Source: Prorocentrum cordatum (taxonomy: Eukaryota; Sar; Dinophyceae; Prorocentrales; Prorocentraceae). From it: 64,000 nt of DNA. A program made the translations under genes and the position numbers. This document shows positions 53,484 through 63,110 of the stretch, piece after piece. The stretch lies in assembly GCA_963575745.1 (NCBI GenBank), contig CAUYUJ010003967.1:1-64000 (forward strand), written 5' to 3'. Below the pieces are notes generated by a model. The model saw nothing but the letters and a program-made list of their open reading frames with translations, had not been told where the DNA came from and ran no database searches. Numbering within the stretch: the first letter of the stretch is position 1; each line of letters begins with the position of its first letter.

Positions 53484-53830
53484 TGCAACTGTTTCACAAA
53501 TGGAGGGCGGGTGGTTTTCAAAATGTGGCTCTCGCCCCAGCACCGCGCGCATTCGCCTTAAACATCTTAAGAGTCTCGCGGATTGAGGGCGGGCGGTTTT
53601 CAAAATGTGTCTCTCGCCTTAGCGCCGCGCACATCTGTTTCAAACATGTGCAATAATTTTGCGGATTGAGGGCGGTTCCCGTTCAAAATGTGGCTCTCGC
53701 CTCGGCGCCGCGCACATGCCTGTTAAAACTTGCAAGAGCTTCGCGGATTGAGGGCGGTTCCTTTTCAATCTGTGGTCCTCGGCTTAATGCCGCGCGCATT
53801 CGTTTCAACGTTTACAAAAGTTTCACGGAT
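53484..53830 (+). repeat. Satellite of about 81 bp, four units
   Basis: GGATTGAGGGCGGGCGGTTT, then TCAAAATGTG(G/T)CTCTCGCC, then AGCGCCGCGCACAT, then TTTCAAAC and AAGAGTTTCGC. Units start near 53,500, 53,581, 53,662 and 53,742. Confidence 0.93.
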
Positions 53831-54762
53831 CTCAATGGTCAGCGTGCAAAAACTGATGATTTTAGAAGCATTCCGGATTATGAGGGTACAACAATTACAT
53901 TGATTCGCAGTGTTGAGGTCCCAAGAATAGCGTTCTGGCACGATTCAGGATCGCCAAGACGCACAAGTTGATCCGTTACATTGGAATCCCGAGCGCAAGG
54001 TTCTGGCACGCTTCAGGGCTTTCAAGCCAGGCAACTCCCTCAGTGGAAATTAGCCCTTGTAGAGGCCTATGAAAAGGGAGCTTGGAAGGAGGGTTTATTC
54101 CAACATCGCTGATGACCCTTGGGCTTGCACTGGTCCTCTTCCTCGTCCTCCTCTCCCTCCTCTTCTGTTCCGTCGCAATTGCACATCATGAATACGATTG
54201 TCCTCTCTTCCCTGCCTGGAATCTCTACACGCGCGACCTCAACAACTGTCTTGTCTTATGTCTTTTTGCAATCCGATAATTGCCGGTGTTTCGGATAGTG
54301 CTCCCGCTGCAGCGTGCGTCTCATTTTCGGATCGGCGCTTTGGTCCCGTCGTTCAGAATGGCGCTTTCGCCCAGCGCGGGCCACTTTTCTGGATTCGAAT
54401 CCTGTGCTATCGTTGGCACCCCCTTCATGTCCCCTCCTCCGTTTTCCTCTGGTCCTCCTGCTCCTCTCGCCCCTTCCACTCCAACTCCTGCTGCTGCTCT
54501 TCGTCCTCGTCCTCGTTCTTCCTTCTCCTTCTCCTTCTGTTCTTGTGTATCCTCCTGCTGGTCCGCCACCTCCTCGTCCAATGTACGCAGTTCCTTTTCT
54601 CCCATTGCGCATGACACAATCGGGTCCTCTTTGGAGTTCCTGATCCGCTATGACACGCGTCGGCGGACACAATACCACAATTCCGCCTGACGCTGTCCGG
54701 GCGCCCGGGCGGCCCGAATTCAGTTCAGAAAAACACACACCATCGAGAAAACATCGCGATAA
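53831..54762. other. Unassigned sequence
   Basis: A GTTCTGGCACG motif recurs twice (53,932 and 54,000). The pyrimidine-rich stretch at 54,420-54,600 gives artefact frames. No gene recognised. Confidence 0.45.
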
Positions 54763-54824
54763 TTCCCCCTCCCAGCCGCGGCCGCAGCCACGGCCGCAGC
54801 CGCGGCCGCGGCTGGGAGAGGGAA
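54763..54824. repeat. Palindrome with 22-bp arms
   Basis: TTCCCCCTCCCAGCCGCGG continuing CCG is mirrored by CGGCCGCGGCTGGGAG and AGGGAA, with one mismatch, around a GC-rich centre. A second, shorter palindrome with CCAGCCGCGGCCGCGGCTG follows at about 54,862-54,880. Confidence 0.85.
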
Positions 54825-55144
54825 GAACCACCGCGAAAAATTCGCAATAGTTTCTATCTTCCAGCCGCGGCCGCGGCTGCAGCCACAACTGCGGTTTTCG
54901 GTCGTAGCTCTGGTAGCAGACCGATCTCACGTCTCGATACTTCAGACTAGCGCTCGTGTTTTTTTCCATTCGAGCGGTGCTTCCAAACTACGCAGCTTGC
55001 CTACAGCTCAATGAAATTGAGAAAACACGCGCCTCTTCACAATTTGTGAAGAGTGCAAATAGTTTTTTAGTCGCTGCCCTGGTAACAGACCGATTGCCTA
55101 GATGCTTTAGACTAGCGCTCATTGCCTAGATGCTTTAGACTTTC

Positions 55145-55350
55145 GCTGGGGGTACCTGTAGTCCGGGGGGGGTACCTGTAGTCCGGGGGGAGGGTACTTG
55201 TAGTCCGGGGGGGGGTACCTCTAGTCCGGGGGGGGGGTACTTGTAGTCCGGGGGGGGGTACCTGTAGTCCGGGGGGGGGACCTGTAGTCCGGGGGGGCGC
55301 GCATGGGGGTACTTGTAGTCCGGGGGGGGGGGGGGGGGGGCATATGGTCA
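55145..55350. repeat. GGGGGGGTACCTGTAGTCC array, left block
   Basis: About ten units of 17-22 bp, each with GTACCTGTAGTCC or GTACTTGTAGTCC and a G-run of 6-15. Confidence 0.95.
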
Positions 55351-55597
55351 TGCCTCAAAGCACGCGTGGTTCCACGCACGCGGGTGTAAAATACTTACGC
55401 GCGCGGGACCTCACGCGCATCGTTGCACACGACACGCCCGCGCGCACGCGCGCATGCACGCACAGACTCACACGCACGCGCGCACGCGCGCACGCAACCG
55501 CACGGAACCGCACACGCAAGCACACACGCACGCACACGCGCGCACGCACAGACACTCTGTATCATGACAATGACAACTTTCCAGATATTGCATGATT
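55351..55597. other. CG/CA-rich sequence inside the G-rich insert
   Basis: CGCGCACGCGCGCA-type alternating tract at about 55,430-55,550 with flanking unique sequence. No gene. Confidence 0.5.
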
Positions 55598-55805
55598 TAC
55601 TTGTAGTTCCGGGGGGGCTTGTAGTTCCGGGGGCTAGGAGGGTACCTGTAGTCCGGGGGGGGTACCTGTAGTCCTGGGGGGGGTACTTGTAGTCCGGGGG
55701 GGGGGTACCTGTAGTCAGGGGGGGGTACCTGTAGTCCGGGGGGGGTACCTGAAGTCCGGGGGAGGGGTACTTGTAGTCCGGGGGGGACCTGTAGCCCGGG
55801 GCCCC
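55598..55805. repeat. GGGGGGGTACCTGTAGTCC array, right block
   Basis: Same unit as the left block, about nine copies, ending GGGCCCC before the 175-bp satellite resumes. Confidence 0.95.
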
Positions 55806-56330
55806 AGAACTATTGAGGGACACAGAGTATCCCAGCCCCGTAGCTACCCTACAGCTCGAATTAAGCAGAAAAAGCAAACATCATCTCTTACAGAAATTGC
55901 AGAGTCCGAGCAGCGTTTTAGTCGCAGCTCTGGTAGTAGACCGATCGCAGACGTCTGGATACTGTAGGCGAAGGTTCATGATCATTCCCTGTTGAACAGT
56001 GTGCTTCCCAGCTCCGTAGCTTGCCTATAGCTCGATCTAAGTAGGGGGAGGCAACATCGCTTCTCAGAACATTTAAGTGTGCTAATAGTTTGATTGGTGT
56101 AGCTCTGGTAGCAGACCGATCTCAGGCGTCTAGATACTTTCGACTGGCGAATGCTCCTGATGATTTCTAGTGGAACGGTGTGCTTCCCAGCTCCGTAGCT
56201 CGCCTACGGCTCGAATTAAGTAAAAGCATCAACATCGTCTCTTTAAACATGCAGGTTGCAAATAATTGATTGGTTCCAGCTCTTGGAGCAGACCGAACTC
56301 AAGCATCCATATACGTACTTTAGACTAGCG

Positions 56331-57376
56331 CTTCTGATGATTTAATTCCGATTGCTATGCCGAAGATCTATGTAGCTCATCTAAATATCGAGTTAAATTC
56401 AGAAAACCGACATCACCCGTCAAGCTGGCTCTCAACACCCGATCCCGCCTGAGTGCTTTTTTATAGTAATATCCACCCGATCGACCTGAGATGAAGATGG
56501 CGAGCGGAAATAAAATCGAAGATGGGGGGAACAAATATTAGAACTCAAACAAATTATGGAATTTCGAGAAAATCATTTTTAACTGACAAAGCAAGACAAA
56601 ACATCCGTCGAGATTTTTCGAGCCAGCTAGTCCGCCAGCGCGTTCGAATTCCTCTTAAGCTTCGCCGCTTCGCTCTTAGGGAAGCCCTACGAATTATAAG
56701 GCTTACTATGTATAGGCAATGAGCCAGAATATTCGAGTCTGATGTTTTTTTCGAAGTCAGATGCTGCTCGATGTTGTTTCGACATGGTGCGATATGACAT
56801 CAGGGTCTACTGGTACGGTGAGGTCCGATAACGTTCGGGGCACGCTCTTCGCTTCCTCTTCTGCTCCACCATGCCCGTGTTCAACCGCCTGCTGATTGTC
56901 GGCCACGTCCCTCTCTCTCTCTATTCTTCTATCTCCCTCAAGAGGCCCTTCCTCCTGCCTCCCCTCGGGCCCCCATCCCAAGCAGGCCCCCAACAGGACT
57001 GGCCCGGCGAGCCCTCCAGCAGGGCCCCTCTGGAGCGCAGATCAGACGGAAGCCCGGCGCGCAGACTCCGAGAGGCAGCTGGCGCTGCCACCACGGGGGG
57101 CCTGCGATGGCCGTCGGCCGTCGGCCCCTGCCACGCCCCGGGGGCCGTCAGAGAGCGGCCTGCCCTCGTCGAAAGTAAGCAGAAGACTTCAGCATTCGGT
57201 GATTGTGGGGTCAGCGCTACTCCAATGCTGACGGATGCCTGTTGACTCGGACGCGGTGTTGTCAAGATATCAGCCAGCGTTGACTCCAAATATAGATAGG
57301 AGGACATGAGGACGAGAGGAGGATGGGAGGAGGACGAAGGGAGGACGGGATCAGGACGGGAGGAGGACGGGAGGAG
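56331..57376. other. Unassigned sequence
   Basis: AT-richer at 56,400-56,760, then GC-rich. No repeat and no recognised coding motif. Confidence 0.45.
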
Positions 57377-57496
57377 CAAAATCAAGCAAGCGCAAGCAAG
57401 CAAGCGGAAGCAAGCAAGCGCAAACGAGCAAAAGCCAGCGATCAAGTGCAAGCAAGCAAGGGCAAGCAAGAGCAAGCAAGCGAGAGCAAGCACGCA
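57377..57496. repeat. GCAAGCAAGC array
   Basis: CAAGCAAGCG-type tetramer/decamer repeats with AAGCGAGAGC variants. Confidence 0.9.
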
Positions 57497-57502
57497 AGAG
57501 CG

Positions 57503-57625
57503 TGGTGCCATTGGAAAAAGGGGGGAGGGGGGTGCCATTGGAAATAAGGAGGGTGCCATTGGAAAAAGGGGGGGAGGGGGGTGCCATTGGAAATAAGGGG
57601 GGTGCCATTGGAAAAAGGGGGGGGT
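57503..57625. repeat. GGTGCCATTGGAAAAAGGGG array
   Basis: Five units of 20-33 bp, alternating GGAAAAAGGGGGG and GGAAATAAGG endings. Confidence 0.93.
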
Positions 57626-58729
57626 CCTAAATGGCTCCTGCAAGCCTACTTGGAGAAAACCGACCCCACGCTCTCAGCATTATTGAAGAACGCGCTTTCT
57701 GACAAGTGCCCGAAAGCGTCGTGCTCCAGGACTTCACCTTCCATGTCTGGATATTTTTGACGAGGCTTGTAGGACGGTGTACCTGGCCCGGGGAAGGGGT
57801 CGAGACCTCCGGGGGTCCACGCTGCGAGAAAAAACGCGAGGATGGAGACTGCACAGGCACACGTCGGCGGCGAGCGAGGGGGAGAACGAGAAGGAGAAGG
57901 CCTTCTGAGGGGGCGAAGGGTTTTCTCAGAAGCCCTCGCGCCCTCTGAGGCGTTTGATGTGCCTTCGGGGAAGGCTCATTAAGCTTCTCAGATGGCCGGG
58001 GGACTTCCCGAGCCTTCTGAAAAGGCCCGCCCCCTCTCACTTCCCCCGGGCTCGCCCCCGAGTGGAACAGGGGTTGACCGACTTGGCTTCGAAACTGATT
58101 TTTAACAGAACAGACAGCGAAGGTCAGAGCAGGGTATGCATGCACCTCGCCAGCCAATATTTCGTGAGCGTGCGATGGACACACACAAGCCGAATGATAG
58201 GTCCGCCTGCCCAACCGGTCCCTTCTGTCCTTCTCCTCCCAAGCGGTGCGCCAATCCGCGGCGAGCCTCCTCGAGACAGCAACGTCGGTGTCTGCCTCCC
58301 GGCGCGCCGTTCTCCCGCCTGTCCTCCTGCGGACGATGCTGCTGCTCCTGCTCCCGCTGCTTCGCCTCCTCTGCTTCCCCCTCCTGCTGCTGCTCCTGCC
58401 AGGGCGCCACCGGCGCGCACGAGCGCCCCCACGACGCAGCTGCACCGCAGGCGGAGAGCTGAGCCCGTGCTGCCCCTGCTGCCCGTCTCCCCCGCTCCCG
58501 CCCCTCGCCTCCCGAGATCGTCCGTCCCTGAGGTTCCGCAGGCGCATCATAATGAGCCTGGTCATATCAAGCGCATCTTCTGCGCTCAGAGCGCATGAGA
58601 TGCGCTCAGGAGATCCACGATGCAGTCGTGGATCATGCCTGCGAGTGCCGCATGCGGCACACGCGGAAATGAATGGCGCGCGCGGCTGAGAAGCCGCGGG
58701 CGCCCGCTAAGCAAACGCGCGGCGATTAA
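57626..58729. other. Unassigned sequence
   Basis: A 312-codon minus-strand frame (57,627-58,565) and several 80-210-codon plus-strand frames overlap. A Glu/Gln-rich minus-strand stretch (QQQEGEAEEAKQREQEQQH, near 58.4 kb) arises from CTG/CTC repeats on the plus strand. No family recognised. Confidence 0.4.
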
Positions 58730-58876
58730 GAGGAGGAGGAGGAGGAGGAGGAGGAGGAGGAGGAGGAGGAGGAGGGGGAAGGGGAGGGGGAGGGGGAGGG
58801 GGAGGAGGAGGAGGAGGATGAGGAGAAGGAGGAGGAGGAGGAGGAGGAGTAGGAGGAGGAGGAGGAGTAGGAGGAG
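58730..58876. repeat. GGA microsatellite
   Basis: AGGAGGAGG run with GGGGAG and GTA interruptions. Confidence 0.95.
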
Positions 58877-59048
58877 GAAGTGATAGTGAGCTGTGGGGAA
58901 GTCCGAGTGCCGATGTGCAATCAGCGGTTTGTTTCCTGTGGGAGCTGCGGATTCTGATCGTCGGCCGTTGTGGCCCCGATAGGGGCCATACTGGAAGCCA
59001 TCCAAGGCTTTATGTGACTGCGTAGGCTCGAGGCCATCTTAGAACCAT
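58877..59048. other. Short repeat-like sequence with GCCAT motifs
   Basis: GGCCATACTGGAAGCCATCC and GAGGCCATCTTAGAACCATC echo ACCATATTGGAAGCCATTTT at 59,168-59,187, on the other side of the TA tract. Confidence 0.5.
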
Positions 59049-59116
59049 CTATATATATTTACATATATATATATATATATATGTACATATATATATATAT
59101 ATATATATATCTATAT
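59049..59116. repeat. TA microsatellite with ATGTACAT and TTTACAT interruptions
   Basis: Self-complementary TATATATA run of about 68 bases. Confidence 0.95.
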
Positions 59117-59569
59117 AGAAATTTTAATCGGAGAGGATCAATCTTGGAGGCAGTCTCAGCCTTTGGAACCATATTGGAAGCCATTTTGGCGGGCTCTTGC
59201 TGGATTGCAAGTCCCATCCTCCTCGTCCGGGCAGTCTGACTCGTCGGCGGGGGGGCCTCCTGGTCCCGCAGGGGGGACAGGCTGTTGTGCGGAACGCTTG
59301 CGTCCGTAGCCCAGTTTGGTGCAGGTGTTTGTTTTTGCTGGCGGCGCTTTTACGTATTCTCGACTATGTCCCCGAAGAAAGCTTAGGATGGCGATGCACT
59401 GACACTGGCGAAGCTCCTCGCCCCGCAGTGCGCAGGCCCTGCTGTCCTTCGGTACCCCAAGGAAGGCGTCGACAAAAACAAGATCGAGCAGTAGAAGGAG
59501 ATTTTCATTTCGCTCAGGGCGGTGCAGGATAATCTTGATTTACCCCAGAAACAAATCGCCGCTGCGATG
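59117..59569. other. Unassigned sequence between the TA tract and the ABCA relic
   Basis: Plus strand 59,366-59,569 reads like protein but contains two TAG codons. The minus strand continues the downstream part of the adjacent relic without clear homology. No gene is called. Confidence 0.4.
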
Positions 59570-60125
59570 AAGGATCTTTTGGCCATGGTGAAAAAAGCAT
59601 GGACGCCGACAGCGGCATCACGCCCATGTGGTCGGAGGGTTTGGCGGTGAAGTTCGAGCAGTCCTGGGTCGCAACACAGGCGGAGCGCCTTCGCCACATG
59701 TGCCAGCACCTGCAGCGAGCGCTGCGGAACGAGAATGCAGAGAACGTAGCCGAAGGTGCTGTGGAAGAGCGGCAGGACGCGGAAGATCAGGAGCAGCGGG
59801 TTGCTGCTGTTGATCTTCGGGGTCGGGCTGGCTGCCGTAGCGGCGCGGCGGCCGAATGGATGAACAAGAGCGCGTAGCGGATGCAGTTCACCCCGGAGAC
59901 GTTGTACGTCGTCTCAGAGATCTTGAAGAGCGCCCCAAGGAGCGGGGTGGGCGTAGGGTGGGGCAGGACAGGCATGCTCATCCAAGATGGGAGCGCAGAA
60001 GACGTAATCATCGTGATGAACAGTATGCATTCGTTGCTCAGGACGTGGCTGTCGTGGAGGTGGCCGTACCGCATGCAAGCTGGTTGCCTCCCTCGGCAGT
60101 CTTGCCCGTCTCGCAGCTGAGGGAA
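59570..60125 (-). pseudogene. ABCA-type ABC transporter transmembrane-domain relic
   Basis: Three minus-strand blocks in successive frames follow the order of the second transmembrane domain of ABCA-class exporters. Block 1 has HVLSNECILFITMITSSALP, SWMSMPVL and PLLGALFKISETTYNVSGVN; the family has (Y)WLSN, a G/S-W-x-x-x-P turn, then LF-K-P-x-x-A-Y. Block 2 has PKINSSNPLLLIFRVLPLFH followed by STFGYVLCIL; the family has N-I-N-D, then hydrophobics with P-x-F-x-x-G. Block 3 has CSNFTAKPSDHMGVMPLSAS, where the family has a W-D-x-x-G-x-x-L stretch. ABCA proteins flip or export lipids across membranes; this is family knowledge. Codons are strongly GC3 in all blocks. A one-base shift near 59,845 and another near 59,690 separate them. 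No ATP-binding cassette was found nearby, so this is a fragment, or an exon cluster with errors. Confidence 0.5.
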
Positions 60126-60323
60126 GGGGGTCGTGACGGGGTCACCACGCGCGGTGCGAACACTGGGGCGGCGGCGCAGGCCATTGCGGTGGAGGGTGAA
60201 GGGGGGAGGTGACACGAATCGGTCCCCGGGCAAAGGCCCCGGTTACGGTCTCACTGGGCTGGAGGGCGCGGAACATTTCGTGTCCTGGCCACGCTCTGTT
60301 CTTGCTGGAACCAGGGCCCACAC
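60126..60323. other. Unassigned sequence
   Basis: No feature seen; the sequence may hold more of the transporter relic, but I cannot read it. Confidence 0.35.
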
Positions 60324-60387
60324 TAGAGAGAATCGAGGAGAGAGAAAGAGAGAGAGAGAGATAGAAAGAGAGAAAGAGAGAGAGAGA
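60324..60387. repeat. GA microsatellite
   Basis: GAGAGAGA with AAAG interruptions. Confidence 0.93.
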
Positions 60388-60696
60388 ACATAACCTGGTC
60401 GACGGCCACATGTCTGAAGAACTGAAAGGGGAAGGGGGGTGGGGGCGGGGGGAAACGGGCGGGACGGAGGGAGGGGCGGAGGGGAGGCGAGGGGGGGGCG
60501 TCCGGGCCACCCCTCCTGTCGGAGCGCGGCGAGGTGAGACACCAGCAGCTCAAAATCGGTCCCGAGGCCCTTTCGGGGTTCCTAGCGCGCCGTCTTCTCC
60601 GAACTGCGTCCGGCCGTGGGGGCGAGGGGCCCCCCAAAGAAGGCCCACTGCCGCTGCCGAGGCCTCCTCTGATCCAGGCGCTGTAGCATGGGGGAA
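60388..60696. other. Unassigned GC-rich sequence
   Basis: G-rich at 60,425-60,500; no gene. Confidence 0.4.
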
Positions 60697-60853
60697 CTCC
60701 TCCTCGTCTCCCTCCTCCTCCTCCTCCTCCTCCTCCTTCTTGTCCTCCTTCTTGTCCTCCTTTTTTTCCTCCTCCTCCTCCTTGTTCTCCTCGTCCTCCT
60801 CGTCCTCCTCCTCCTCCTCGTCCTCCTCCTCCTCCTCCTCCTCCTCCTCCTCC
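60697..60853. repeat. TCC microsatellite
   Basis: CTCCTCCTC with TTCTTGTCC and TCGTCC interruptions. Confidence 0.95.
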
Positions 60854-61434
60854 AGAGGTCCTGAGCGACAAGGGTCCTGGACCCCTGGGGTCCTCTCCCA
60901 AGACGAGACATTCATCCCGAATCGTTCTCTGCCAGCCCCGGGGGCCCGTGGGAAGGCCCCGAGAAGCCGAAAACGGAACAAAAAAACCTTCCTTTCCATT
61001 TCCCTCACGACCCGCTTCCTCCTCCTCCTCCTCCTCCTCCTCCTCTTCCTCCTCATCCCCGATCCATCAGCAGAAAAAACTCAGGATCGCTTTCCCTCAC
61101 GACCCGCTTCCTCCCCTGGCGAGCACTCCTCGCCCCATCCGCCGCCCCCCCCCCCCCCTTCTCAGCCGCAGGGGCTCGCCTTGGCGCCCTCGTGGCGCGG
61201 GCGACGCGCGCCCTTGGGCACCTGACGGGAGGTGGGGCGCGCACCGGGCGGATTTGGACGCCCGAAATGGGTGCGGAGCAAATTGGTACGATGTGCAACA
61301 ACAAATGCTGTCCAAAACCGACAGCGGCTGCCGTTGGTCAGGCGGCTTTTGTTTTCAGAGAACAACGTCTGCGGCGGCGCGGACAGCGAGTCCGGTTCAA
61401 AATGAAAGGAACTGCTGCAGTGGGGGGGGGGGCT
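60854..61434. other. Unassigned sequence, including a duplicated ACGACCCGCTTCCTCC motif
   Basis: TTTCCCTCACGACCCGCTTC occurs at about 60,999 and 61,091. A short TCC run lies at 61,018-61,055. A C-run lies near 61,147-61,158. No gene recognised. Confidence 0.45.
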
Positions 61435-61675
61435 GCAGAGGTAGGAGGAGGAGGAAGAGGAGGAGGAGGAGGAGGGAGAGGAGGCGGAGGAGGGAAGAGG
61501 AGAAGGAGGAGGATGAGGGATGAGGGATGGGGGATGGGGGATGAGGGATGAGGGATGAGGGATGATGATGCTGCTGCTGCTGAAGATGATGATGATGATA
61601 ATGATGAGGAGGAGGAGGAGGATGATGATTACGAGGAGAAGAAGGAGGATGAGCAGGGGGAGGAGGAGTAACCAT
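61435..61675. repeat. GGA, GGATGAGGGAT and GAT tracts
   Basis: GGAGGAGG, then GATGAGGGATGGGG-type heptamers, then GATGATGAT and GGA again. This lies just beyond the 3' side of the LINE (minus orientation), where such elements often have a simple-repeat tail. Confidence 0.9.
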
Positions 61676-62004
61676 AAGTAACCATGAAGGGACAACGTCC
61701 GTGCAAAACAAAGCGAGTTTGGCGGGGGCCAATCCGAAGAAGAGCCCCCGCGGTGAGGAAGGACGGTTGGGCGGCGCGCCCGCCTGCCTGTAGCAGTCGG
61801 CGTCGACGGCGCCGTGGGCGGGGGCGGCGCGCGCGAGAGAGCGCGCACGGCGCGCCGCCCACTCTCTTCACTCCCATCCCCGTCCGACGACGACACTCCA
61901 CCCACTCCGCCCCCACCTTGACTGGCCTCAACCTCCCCCCGAGCTCTCCTCGCACTGTTGGCCTCCTCGGCCGCTCTTCCAGCGCGGACCTGCTGGATGA
62001 AACG
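61676..62004 (-). other. Presumed LINE 3' untranslated region or flank
   Basis: The minus-strand frame stays open, but the translation becomes Gly/Ser/Arg/Pro-rich (GGGGVGGVSSSDGDGSEESG) with no motif. It is probably untranslated tail or adjac­ent sequence rather than protein. Confidence 0.4.
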
Positions 62005-63110
62005 CGGGGGCCCTTTGTGCGAGGGAAACAAGCCTTTACTTAAGCGGGTAAGGTTTTGAGCTCCTTTGGGGGTGGGGACCGTGCATTTGCGTGCAAGCCA
62101 CCTGCCATCGATCGTGGCAGTCATGCCGCACTGTGAACAGAAATGCAGGGAAAATTCAGGCCAGAAATGAATAAGGTGGGTGCTGTGCGCAAGGGTTGTG
62201 CCAATCCAGGCCTCCCCCCGCCGACGAACGAAATTCGACCGCCGCGAGGCGGCCGACTCTTCGGCTGGGGAAAGACCTGGGCAGGGCAAGGCGCAAAACC
62301 TGAGCAGCTGTGAGGGCGGAACGACCTGACAGCGCCGCCTGCACCTCCACTTCGACCCATACTGCTCGCAGTCGTGCGAGGTACCAGTGAGAGCACGAGT
62401 CTGCTGTGAGGGAGGAGGCGCTCGCTGCTTGCCCAATCTGGTCGCCTGCCAAGGATCGACTTGCAGGGCTGAAACCAACGCGCGCCTGGCTCTGCGTCTC
62501 ACAAAATGGGCTATACAGTCAGACATGTCAGTCTTGGGCACAGGCTGCTGGGTGTACAACAGCAAGCCTTGCTCCGCGGCCTTACCTGCAAAATCGCTGG
62601 CGCACATATTGCCCGAGGTGAGGAAAGTTTGCCAATCAGTGAGCACCCTACCAGTATCCTCAAGATGGGCGGCCGTCCACACGATCTGCACTTCAGCCTC
62701 GCCCCTGCTACGAAGCGCCACCGCCACCCTATGCCACAAATCCTGATTTGGGCCTAGCTTGCCGTGGGCACGACCAGCGCGCCATCCATCAAGAACTGGT
62801 TGGCTATCTGTTACATGTATGATGGGCCCCGTGGTTTCCTCCAAGGCAATGGCGAGCGCAGCTATCTCCGCTCGCGGCACAGTCTGCCGCGGCCCAAGGA
62901 GGGGGGCAGAGACCCCGCAAACAGGCTCCCAAGAGCCATCCGAACCACGACTGATCAGAGCAACTCCTGAACCACAGCGCCTCCTGCGGGGATCATTACT
63001 GTGCTTACCCCCAGATCCATCCCCAAAAAGATAGGGTGGGCCCTGGCCAGGCTGGGCGCAGGCCTCAGACAGCCGAGAGGTGCCATGGTACGTGTTCGGA
63101 GGAGGCTCGA
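62005..63110 (-). CDS. LINE RNase H domain and C-terminal zinc motif (frame 2 of a frameshifted polyprotein)
   Basis: The domain begins with PPYLFGDGSGG (Asp at about 63,020), has VPRAEIAALAIAL (Glu about 62,868), HVTDSQPVLDGW (Asp about 62,808) and SGNMCASDFAGKAA (Asp about 62,595), with TAAHLEDTG before the last Asp. This is the D-E-D-D set of type-1 RNase H, so the domain may have been functional. GGKHSNDPRRRRCGSGVAL after the first Asp is in the style I associate with dinoflagellate LINEs. Further on, FCSQCGMTATIDGRWLARKC (62,085-62,140) gives a C-terminal CX2C with a later Cys. The conserved-looking protein ends near KGLFPSHKG (about 62,010); the frame then runs on as low-complexity sequence to 61,162. 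There is no clear start codon because it continues from the preceding frame. Confidence 0.8.

Larger units (their letters stand above)
54895..56330 (+). repeat. Satellite of about 175 bp, five diverged units, split by a G-rich insert
   Basis: AGCTCTGGTAGCAGACCGAT or a variant recurs near 54,905, 55,073, 55,925, 56,101 and 56,277. Each is followed by a TAGACTAGCGCT-like block, a CTTCCCAGCTCCGTAGCT block and a GCTCGAATTAAG block. The period is broken between the second and third unit by 55,145-55,805. Confidence 0.9.

Noticed and set aside
57627-58565. 312-codon minus-strand frame
   Set aside because: Arg/Ser/Pro-rich, no motif, overlapped by similar-length plus-strand frames; regarded as a stop-poor GC artefact.
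59179-59190. AGCCATTTTGGC, a 12-base match to the core of the dinoflagellate spliced leader
   Set aside because: The match does not extend on either side (GGAAGCC before, GGGCTC after). The segment is nearly palindromic, and similar GGAAGCCAT strings occur nearby as a local repeat. It is most likely chance.
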